A stretch of 11,989 nucleotides of DNA, from assembly GCA_002383605.1 (NCBI GenBank), contig DFYK01000109.1:22332-34320 (forward strand), given 5' to 3'. Made by a program: the position numbers and the translations under genes. Source of the DNA: Proteiniphilum sp. UBA4084. GTDB lineage: Bacteria; Bacteroidota; Bacteroidia; Bacteroidales; Dysgonomonadaceae. Of this stretch, positions 1-6,674 are shown one piece after another. The notes under the pieces were generated by a model. The model was given only the letters and a program-made list of their open reading frames with translations, made no database searches and was not told the origin of the DNA. Position 1 is the stretch's first letter. Every line of letters begins with the position of its first letter.

Positions 1-118
1 CAAGGAGTTTATCGTCACTGAGTTTGATACGTTTGATCCCGCCCATCCCGATAAGGCGGACGACTTCTATATCCCCTCTACTCCTTTCTATTCACTGACA
101 AAACCTGAAGGAAATTAA
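1..118 (+). CDS. C-terminal end of an unidentified upstream protein (partial)
   Basis: An open frame runs from the left edge (first full codon at base 2) to a TAA stop at 116-118, giving 38 visible residues that end in FYSLTKPEGN. The tail is rich in Asp, Pro and Phe (for example TEFDTFDPAHPDK) with no membrane segment or recognisable catalytic motif, so I cannot assign a family. It lies on the same strand as the GH105 gene and ends 48 bases before it, which fits membership of the same carbohydrate-degradation operon. That it is a real gene is an inference from frame continuity to the window edge and from its position. Its function is unknown from this fragment. Confidence 0.6.
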   Translation, partial: KEFIVTEFDTFDPAHPDKADDFYIPSTPFYSLTKPEGN

Positions 119-166
119 TCATCGGAAGCAACAGAAAGATTACCTTTAAAGTTCAAATTACATCGT
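119..166 (+). other. Short intergenic gap, no recognisable signal
   Basis: The 48 bases between the upstream stop and the GH105 start are AT-rich. I see no Bacteroidota-type promoter (TTTG then TAnnTTTG), no convincing hairpin and no clear Shine-Dalgarno sequence. The gap is short enough for both genes to share one transcript. Confidence 0.4.
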
Positions 167-1402
167 ATGAAGAAAAATATATATTGTATATCCGCCCTCA
201 TGCTGCTCACCTGTAGCCTCTTGGCACAGCAGCGAACAGATGAAGAGGCAGTCAGGGTAGTTGCCGATAACATTCTGAAACAGCCTGTGACACAGTTTGT
301 GGGTGTAAGCAACGGCGTAGTGTACAACAGCACTGCTGAGATTCCGAAGGGAGAGGATGTGAAATTTAAGAGTCCGCTCACCGAGTGGCACTATTCAAAT
401 GGCGTGCTGGATATGGCCATGATCAAGCTGGGAGCATATCTGAATGAGGATAAATATGTGGATTATGCCAAAAATCATGTGGCCTTCGGTTTTGCGAATT
501 ATGAATACTTTAAAGAGCGGTTCAGGAACGACCGGAAACACTGGCACTGGCCCTTCGGACAGCTTTGGAATTTTAAGGAGCTGGACGACTGCGGTGCGAT
601 GGGTGCAGCTGTGCTGGAGGTGAATCAGCTGGTGCAAAAACCTGAATACAGGGAGTATATTCAGCATGCCGCAAATCACATCATGAACGGACAAGTTCGT
701 CTGGATGACGGCACACTCAGCAGGACCTTTCCGAGGAAGATGACAGTATGGGCCGACGATGCCTATATGGCCACCTCCTTTCTGACCCGCATGGGTAAAT
801 ACAGCGGCGAGGTTCGCTATTTCGATGAAGCGGCCAGGCAGCTGATCCTGATGGATGCCCATTTGTGGGATCCGGAGAAAGGACTTTACTACCACTGCTA
901 CTACGATAGTGAGAATAGAAATGGGGTAGCCTACTGGGGAAGAGCGAACGGCTGGATCATGATCTCGCTGGTGGATCTGATTGAAGCCATGCCGGCCGAT
1001 CACCCCAATCGAGTTGAGCTATTGACGATCCTGAAAAAACAGATTGTGGGTGCGTCCCGCTGGCAGAACGGCAACGGGATGTGGAACCAGTTGCTGGACA
1101 AGAGTGATTCATACGATGAATCCTCGGTGACAGCCATGTTTGTATACGGGGTGGCCAAGGCAATCAACAACGGGTGGATCGACTCATCCTATAGAAATAT
1201 AGCCAGGGCAGGTTGGAGCGCCTTGAAAAATAACGAGATTACGCCCGATGGTCGCTTTACCAACGTATGCGTGGGTACCGGCATCAGCGAGGATCTTCCT
1301 TTCTATTTTAACCGCCCTGTAGGTGACAACGAAAAACATGGATTGGGACTGATCATCAATACAGCGGTTGAGATAATGAAATTAGAATCTGAGAAAAAAT
1401 GA
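167..1402 (+). CDS. GH105 unsaturated rhamnogalacturonyl/galacturonyl hydrolase, secreted
   Basis: This 411-residue protein matches the YteR/YesR family (GH105). These enzymes remove the 4,5-unsaturated uronic acid that pectin lyases leave at the non-reducing end of oligosaccharides, by hydrating the double bond. Visible family motifs are LDDCGAMGA at 139-147 (the Asp here corresponds to the YteR catalytic Asp143 region), WADDAYM at 195-201, GRANGW at 258-263 and SYDESS at 315-320. The length is normal for the (alpha/alpha)6-barrel fold. Residues 1-20 form a signal peptide, with likely cleavage after SLLA before QQ. Cys16 is preceded by LLT and is a poor lipobox, so a soluble periplasmic enzyme is more likely. 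The ATG at 167 is chosen because it opens directly into the signal peptide. Its stop overlaps the next gene by ATGA. The enzyme implies a pectin or rhamnogalacturonan lyase encoded outside the window. Preference for a rhamnosyl or galacturonyl neighbour sugar cannot be settled here. Confidence 0.92.
   Translation: MKKNIYCISALMLLTCSLLAQQRTDEEAVRVVADNILKQPVTQFVGVSNGVVYNSTAEIPKGEDVKFKSPLTEWHYSNGVLDMAMIKLGAYLNEDKYVDYAKNHVAFGFANYEYFKERFRNDRKHWHWPFGQLWNFKELDDCGAMGAAVLEVNQLVQKPEYREYIQHAANHIMNGQVRLDDGTLSRTFPRKMTVWADDAYMATSFLTRMGKYSGEVRYFDEAARQLILMDAHLWDPEKGLYYHCYYDSENRNGVAYWGRANGWIMISLVDLIEAMPADHPNRVELLTILKKQIVGASRWQNGNGMWNQLLDKSDSYDESSVTAMFVYGVAKAINNGWIDSSYRNIARAGWSALKNNEITPDGRFTNVCVGTGISEDLPFYFNRPVGDNEKHGLGLIINTAVEIMKLESEKK
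1399..1402 (+). promoter_or_regulatory. ATGA start/stop overlap (translational coupling)
   Basis: The ATG of the GH28-GH43 gene (1399-1401) overlaps the TGA of the GH105 gene (1400-1402). Such overlaps usually let ribosomes ending one gene restart on the next, so the two products are probably made together. The octamer GAGAAAAA occurs just before (1391-1398) and just after (1401-1408) the junction. There is no separate Shine-Dalgarno sequence. Confidence 0.7.
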
Positions 1403-3705
1403 GAAAAACATTGTTATTCATACTTTCAATCCTTTTCATCATCTCATCCTGCAACCAAACGTCGGGCAATCCTGATCCCGCCTGGGCTGATGATGTGGGC
1501 GCACGGTACACTCCCGACGGAACGGATATTTGGAATGTAACCGATTGGGGAGCCATTGCTGATGGAAAAACCCTCAATACAATATCGATTCAAAAAGCCA
1601 TTGACGCATGCTTTAAAGCAGGTGGTGGGATCGTCACCTTTGAACCGGGCGAATATCTTACCGGCTCCATCTATCTCAAAGATGGGGTGCATTTGATCAT
1701 ACCGGAGGGTGTGACCATTTTGGGAAGTCAGCACATTGAGGACTACCCCGATATACCCACCCGGGTTGCCGGGATAGAGATGGTGTGGCCTTCGGCACTC
1801 ATCAATGTGATCGGTCAGAAAAATGTGAAGATATCGGGTAAAGGAGCAGTAGACGGACAGGGAAAACCTTTCTGGGACAATTACTGGGAGATGAGAAAAA
1901 GATACGAGGCTGAAGGGTTGCGCTGGATTGTGGATTACGACTGCAAGCGTCCCCGCACCCTGCTGGTTTCCGAATCGGAGGATGTAACAGTGAAGGATAT
2001 CACCCTGAAACGAGCCGGATTCTGGACCATCCATCTGCTCTACTCAAGCTACTGCACCGTGGACGGGGTAATCATCCGGAACAACATCGGGGGGCATGGG
2101 CCCAGCACCGATGGGATCGATATCGACTCCTCGTCACACATCCTGGTGGAGAACTGCGATATCGATTGCAACGACGACAATTTCTGCCTTAAAGCAGGAC
2201 GAGATGCCGATGGGTTAAGAGTAAACAGGCCAACGGAATACATAGTAATCAGAAACTGTATCTCGCGTGCAGGGGGTGGATTGTTTACAATTGGCAGTGA
2301 AACTTCGGGTGGAATAAGATATGTGCTTGCCCACGACTTGAAAGCAGAAGGCACTACTGTAGGATTAAGGTTTAAATCGGCCATGAACCGGGGTGGTACC
2401 ACATCGCATATCTACCTCAGGAATATTGAGATGAAGAATGTGGGTACTGTCATAGAAGCCACGATGAACTGGAATCCCGCATATAGTTACTCCGAATTAC
2501 CGGAAAAGTATGCTGGAACAGAACTGCCTGATCACTGGAAAAAGATGCTTGAAAAAGTAGAACCTGCAGAGAAAGGGATTCCCTATTTCAATGATATTCA
2601 TTTTTCCGGTATCACCGCTACAAACGCGAAAAGAGCTTTCAATGTGAGTGGAAGTGAACGATCATCAATGGAGAATTTTTACCTGAAAGATATCAACATA
2701 GATGCTGAGAAGGGAGGATCAATAAAACTGGCGAAGAATTGGGAAGTAGAAAATGCTACGATAAAGACGAGTGATAACAATCCCGTGGATATCTCTGAGA
2801 GCGAAAATGTCTCTATTCCATTCAATAAGGCTGTTTTTATCTTCTCATACTTTATGGGAAATGGTGCCGACGGTCTACATCTTGCTTACAGCAAGGATGG
2901 TTTAAAATGGGAAACATTAAATAATGGACAATCGTTTTTAAAACCTCAGGTTGGTAAAGACAGCCTGATGCGTGACCCGAGCATTGTGCAGGATAATCGC
3001 GGCATTTTTCACATGGTATGGACAACTGGATGGTGGGATCAGCATATAGGGTATGCTTCATCTCACGACCTGGTACACTGGTCGGAACAACGCACCATAC
3101 CGGTTATGGTTCATGAGCCGGGAACGAAAAATAGCTGGGCACCAGAACTGTACTACGACAAAGAAAGTGGACTTTTTTATATTATTTGGGCTTCAACGGT
3201 TCAAGGGAAATTCCCTGAAATTTCCACCTCAGAAAGTGAGAAGGGGTTGAATCATCGTCAGTATTATGTAACCACCAAAGATTTTGAATCATTCAGTGAA
3301 ACAAAGCTCTTCTTCGATCCCGGATTTAGTGTAATTGATGCAGCCATCATAAAAAAGAATGACCGCTACTGGATGATTGTAAAGAATGAAAACTCAGCAC
3401 CACCTGAGAAAAATCTGCGGATTGTCTTTACAAATGACCTCAAGAAAGGGTTTCCGACGGAAGTTTCTAGAAATATTTCGGGTGAACAGTGGGCAGAGGG
3501 TCCTTCTCCTATTCAGATTGGTGAATATGTATATGTCTATTTTGATAAATACAGGGATAAAAGATATGGAGCCATCCGGTCGAAAGATGGGAAAATGTGG
3601 GAGGATGTGTCAGATCAGATTGAATTTCCTTCAGGGACGAGACATGGCACTGCTTTCAGGATTACGTCTGAGGAGTTTGAAAGTATAAAAAGGGTTGAAA
3701 TATAG
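1399..3705 (+). CDS. Two-domain lipoprotein: GH28 polygalacturonase-type beta-helix plus C-terminal GH43-like beta-propeller
   Basis: 768 residues. The signal peptide ends in lipobox ISSC (Cys18), so the protein should be lipid-anchored. Residues about 45-472 are a GH28 right-handed beta-helix (pectin or rhamnogalacturonan galacturonidase type). They include the strand-rich entry ISGKGAVDGQG at 145-155, STDGIDID at 236-243 (NTD equivalent, Asp238), Asp259-Asp260 (DD), GGGLFTIGSET at 292-302 (GHG equivalent) and RFK at 324-326 (RIK equivalent). Residues about 475-768 resemble GH43-type five-bladed propellers: RDPSI with Asp526 (base), VIDAAI with Asp647 (pKa modulator) and WAEGPSP with Glu700 (acid), plus SWAPELYYD at 579-587. 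Most stand-alone GH28 or GH43 proteins are about 450 or 330 residues, so this is a fusion with almost no linker. The GH28 'GHG' histidine is Gly293, an unusual change. The GH28 part probably acts on galacturonate in rhamnogalacturonan; the sugar released by the GH43-like part is unknown. Confidence 0.88.
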   Translation: MRKTLLFILSILFIISSCNQTSGNPDPAWADDVGARYTPDGTDIWNVTDWGAIADGKTLNTISIQKAIDACFKAGGGIVTFEPGEYLTGSIYLKDGVHLIIPEGVTILGSQHIEDYPDIPTRVAGIEMVWPSALINVIGQKNVKISGKGAVDGQGKPFWDNYWEMRKRYEAEGLRWIVDYDCKRPRTLLVSESEDVTVKDITLKRAGFWTIHLLYSSYCTVDGVIIRNNIGGHGPSTDGIDIDSSSHILVENCDIDCNDDNFCLKAGRDADGLRVNRPTEYIVIRNCISRAGGGLFTIGSETSGGIRYVLAHDLKAEGTTVGLRFKSAMNRGGTTSHIYLRNIEMKNVGTVIEATMNWNPAYSYSELPEKYAGTELPDHWKKMLEKVEPAEKGIPYFNDIHFSGITATNAKRAFNVSGSERSSMENFYLKDINIDAEKGGSIKLAKNWEVENATIKTSDNNPVDISESENVSIPFNKAVFIFSYFMGNGADGLHLAYSKDGLKWETLNNGQSFLKPQVGKDSLMRDPSIVQDNRGIFHMVWTTGWWDQHIGYASSHDLVHWSEQRTIPVMVHEPGTKNSWAPELYYDKESGLFYIIWASTVQGKFPEISTSESEKGLNHRQYYVTTKDFESFSETKLFFDPGFSVIDAAIIKKNDRYWMIVKNENSAPPEKNLRIVFTNDLKKGFPTEVSRNISGEQWAEGPSPIQIGEYVYVYFDKYRDKRYGAIRSKDGKMWEDVSDQIEFPSGTRHGTAFRITSEEFESIKRVEI

Positions 3706-3710
3706 AATTT

Positions 3711-3715
3711 GAGGA
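3711..3715 (+). promoter_or_regulatory. Possible Shine-Dalgarno sequence (GAGGA) before the first GH2 gene
   Basis: GAGGA lies in the 20-base gap, 10 bases ahead of the ATG at 3726. It is the only purine-rich site in the window that resembles a classic ribosome binding site at near-normal spacing. Bacteroidota often start translation without one, so its importance is uncertain. Confidence 0.35.
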
Positions 3716-3725
3716 AAGTAGAGAA

Positions 3726-6596
3726 ATGAAAAACATTAGAAAAATATTGTTGTTCTTGACGCTGGTTTGCAGTTCAACTCTGTCTGCACAACAGATTGAA
3801 TTGGACCTGTCAGGAGACTGGCAGTTCCGGATCGACAGGAACGACACGGGTGAAGAAGAAAAATGGTATGCAGAAGAATTAAACGACCATATCATGCTGC
3901 CCGGTTCGATGGCCGAAAACCGCAAAGGTGACGATGTTACTTTGCATACCCGGTGGACGGCTAGTATCTATGACAGTTCATTTTTCTTTAACCCCCGACT
4001 GGAAAAATACAGACTACAGGAAAATCTGAAACTACCCTTCTGGCTTACGCCGGTAAAATATTACGTAGGTGCTGCATGGTATAAAAAAAACGTAACTATT
4101 CCGGATTCTTATCATAACAAGAGAGTGATACTTTTTCTGGAGCGTCCTCATACCGAAACGGTTGTATGGGTCAACAACAAAAGAGTCGGCATGCAGAACT
4201 CTCTCTCGGTGTCCCACACATATGAGATTGGCAGCCTTCTGAAAAAAGGGAAAAACAGCATTACCATCCGGGTAGACAACAGAACAAAAGGCATCGATGT
4301 GGGCAAAGACTCACACAGTATCACCGACCAGACACAAGGCAACTGGAATGGCATTGTAGGAAAAATCGGACTCTACACCACTCCACTCACCTACATTGAG
4401 GATCTGCAGGTTTACCCCGATGTCAAAAATAAAAAAGCAATTGCAAAGGTACATATTATCGGTCGCGGTTCAGGCGAAATAACCATTGAGGCAGAAAGCT
4501 TTAATAGTGTGAAAGATGACAGGATTACTCCAGTAAAAAAAACTTTCACCCTAAAAAACAGATCCGGTCTGGTGGAGATAGAACTGCCAATGGGAGATGA
4601 TTTTCTTACCTGGGATGAATTTGAACCGAACCTATACCGGCTAAAAGCTACACTGACTACTAAAGAAGGCACGGACGTAAGAGAAACCCGTTTCGGCATG
4701 CGTGAATTCACCATTGAGGGAAAATCCTTTTTTGTAAACGGACGAAAGACGATGTTGCGGGGAACGGTGGAGAACTGCGTTTTCCCGCTGACAGGTTATG
4801 CGCCCATGGATGTGGAATCCTGGATAAGGGTATTTCGCATCTGCCGCAACTACGGACTCAATCATATGAGGTTCCACTCTTATTGTCCACCCGAAGCTGC
4901 AATGGAAGCAGCTGATAGGGTTGGATTTTACCTGCAGCCCGAGGGGCCCAGCTGGCCGAACCATGGCACCTCGCTGGGCGATGGACGACCGGTGGACGAC
5001 TACCTCTGGGAGGAGGCCAAAAAAATCGTGAAAAGTTATGGCAATTACCCCTCTTTCTGCCTGTTCGCCATAGGTAACGAGCCCAGAGGCAGATGGGTGC
5101 CCTGGGTGACCAAATTTGTTGAATACTGGAAAGAAACCGATTCCCGCAGGGTATATACCGGTGCGTCTGTAGGTGGTAGCTGGGCCTGGCAGCCAGCCAG
5201 TCAGTACCATGTGAAAGCGGGAGCAAGAGGTTTGGACTGGGACAGAAGGCCCGACTCAAGATCTAACTTCAGCGAAAGAATAAATAGCGTGAATGAACCG
5301 TATGTATCACACGAAACAGGTCAGTGGTGCGTATTTCCCGATTTTAAAGAGATAGATCGTTATACCGGCGTAATGAAAGCCCGAAATTTCGAGCTGTTCC
5401 AACAGGATCTGAAAGATAGAAATATGGGCGATATGAGTGCTCAGTTTCTTCTGGCCTCGGGTAAACTGCAGGCACTTTGTTACAAGCATGAGATTGAGAG
5501 AACGCTTCGAACACCCGATTATGCAGGATTTCAGTTGTTGAGTCTAAATGACTACTCCGGACAAGGTACCGCGCTGGTGGGTGTGCTGAATGCTTTCTGG
5601 GAAGAGAAAGGTTACATTGATGCTGCTGAATTCCGACAGTTTTGTGCACCTACGGTGTTGCTTTCACAAATGGATAAATATGTTTTTAGAAACAATGAAC
5701 AACTTACAGCAGATATTGAGATATCTCATTTTGGCAGGGAGGAGCTGGTGAAAGAGTCGGTATACTGGTCGGTTCAGGATGAATATGGTCACGTGTACAC
5801 CAAAGGAGTTCTGCCTCCTGCAGATATACAAATTGGGAACGGACAAAAGCTGGGAACCATCCATGTACCTTTGAATGACATAGAAAAGGCTCAGAAAATG
5901 AATCTGAAGGTTTGGCTGAATTGCAAGGAGGTAATGAATAACTGGGATTTCTGGGTATATCCCTCCATTCTTCCTGAGGTTCATGGTGATGACATACATA
6001 TAACCGACACGTTAGACGAGCAAACAAGAAATATACTCGTCAACGGTGGAAAGGTACTCTTCCTTACTGCCGGTAAAGTGGAACAAGGCAAAGAGGTGGT
6101 TCAAACCATGACACCTGCCTTTTGGAATACTTCCTGGTTTAAAATGCGTCCTCCCCACACAGTGGGAACGCTTATAAACAATCATCATGCTATTTTCAGT
6201 GATTTTCCCACGGATTATTATACCGGACTGCAATGGTGGGAACTTGTTCACAAGACTCAGGTGATGGAGTTGAATAGTTTCCCGGCCGAATTTCAACCGC
6301 TTGTTCAACCGATAGACACATGGTTTATCAACCGCAAGCTGGGCATGTTGTTTGAAACAAAAACAGACAACGGAAAACTGGTCGTTTGCAGTATCGATTT
6401 GAAAAATGATCTAAAAAACAGGCCTGTGGCTGCTCAGCTGCGTCATTCCATTCTTACCTATATGAATTCGAATTTTTTTCATCCCGAACCGGAAGTCGCG
6501 CTATCCATGATTGAAGAGATTGTTACAGTAGAGGGTGAAAAGCTTCATATCAACACGAAGGATGCCCCGGACGAATTAAAAGGAGTGGTACGCTAA
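3726..6596 (+). CDS. GH2 family exo-glycosidase, secreted, with C-terminal alpha/beta domain
   Basis: 956 residues, longer than a minimal GH2 enzyme. Residues 1-21 are a signal peptide (cleavage likely after STLSA), with no lipobox, so it is probably periplasmic. The order looks like a sugar-binding jelly-roll at about 24-220 (LDLSGDWQF at 27-35, GAAWYKK at 115-121, GNWNGIVGKI at 205-214), an Ig-like domain at about 222-325, and a TIM barrel at about 326-640. In the barrel, GNEP at 450-453 supplies the acid/base Glu452, and SHETGQW at 528-534 supplies the probable nucleophile Glu530; the 78-residue spacing is normal for GH2. Residues about 755-930 look like an alpha/beta amidotransferase-like fold (NGGKVLFLTAG at 773-783); this is inferred. 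The jelly-roll carries an insertion at about 75-112. Two TAA stops stand in tandem (6594-6599). Retaining hydrolysis of a terminal beta-galactoside, beta-glucuronide or alpha-arabinoside is possible; the substrate cannot be chosen from sequence. It sits between GH28 and GH106 genes, so a pectin side chain is likely. Confidence 0.88.
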   Translation: MKNIRKILLFLTLVCSSTLSAQQIELDLSGDWQFRIDRNDTGEEEKWYAEELNDHIMLPGSMAENRKGDDVTLHTRWTASIYDSSFFFNPRLEKYRLQENLKLPFWLTPVKYYVGAAWYKKNVTIPDSYHNKRVILFLERPHTETVVWVNNKRVGMQNSLSVSHTYEIGSLLKKGKNSITIRVDNRTKGIDVGKDSHSITDQTQGNWNGIVGKIGLYTTPLTYIEDLQVYPDVKNKKAIAKVHIIGRGSGEITIEAESFNSVKDDRITPVKKTFTLKNRSGLVEIELPMGDDFLTWDEFEPNLYRLKATLTTKEGTDVRETRFGMREFTIEGKSFFVNGRKTMLRGTVENCVFPLTGYAPMDVESWIRVFRICRNYGLNHMRFHSYCPPEAAMEAADRVGFYLQPEGPSWPNHGTSLGDGRPVDDYLWEEAKKIVKSYGNYPSFCLFAIGNEPRGRWVPWVTKFVEYWKETDSRRVYTGASVGGSWAWQPASQYHVKAGARGLDWDRRPDSRSNFSERINSVNEPYVSHETGQWCVFPDFKEIDRYTGVMKARNFELFQQDLKDRNMGDMSAQFLLASGKLQALCYKHEIERTLRTPDYAGFQLLSLNDYSGQGTALVGVLNAFWEEKGYIDAAEFRQFCAPTVLLSQMDKYVFRNNEQLTADIEISHFGREELVKESVYWSVQDEYGHVYTKGVLPPADIQIGNGQKLGTIHVPLNDIEKAQKMNLKVWLNCKEVMNNWDFWVYPSILPEVHGDDIHITDTLDEQTRNILVNGGKVLFLTAGKVEQGKEVVQTMTPAFWNTSWFKMRPPHTVGTLINNHHAIFSDFPTDYYTGLQWWELVHKTQVMELNSFPAEFQPLVQPIDTWFINRKLGMLFETKTDNGKLVVCSIDLKNDLKNRPVAAQLRHSILTYMNSNFFHPEPEVALSMIEEIVTVEGEKLHINTKDAPDELKGVVR

Positions 6597-6674
6597 TAAT
6601 TCGCCAATATAGAATTGTGATTATCAAATCGGTGAAAGATTAAATACAAAATTGAAAAAAAATAAAATAACAGT
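6597..6674 (+). other. 78-base AT-rich gap before the GH106 gene
   Basis: This is the longest gap in the window, with about 22% G+C by hand count (17 of 78), far below the flanking genes. It begins with a second TAA stop and contains an A8 run at 6655-6662 close to the GH106 start. I found no TAnnTTTG promoter element, no strong hairpin and no T-tract terminator. It may simply be an untranslated leader or a site of RNA processing. Confidence 0.4.

Noticed and set aside
395..1003. A 202-codon open frame on the minus strand
   Set aside because: It lies wholly inside the GH105 gene, whose catalytic motifs run across the same bases. The minus-strand protein has no recognisable domain, and its codon pattern is a shadow of the real gene.
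1444..2034. A 196-codon minus-strand open frame
   Set aside because: Fully inside the GH28 domain, with no family resemblance; treated as a chance antisense frame.
4641..5210. A 189-codon minus-strand open frame
   Set aside because: It overlaps the conserved TIM barrel of the first GH2 enzyme and shows no independent coding signal.
6597..6674. Bacteroidota promoter
   Set aside because: No TTTG and TAnnTTTG pair at usable spacing is visible; AT richness alone is not enough.
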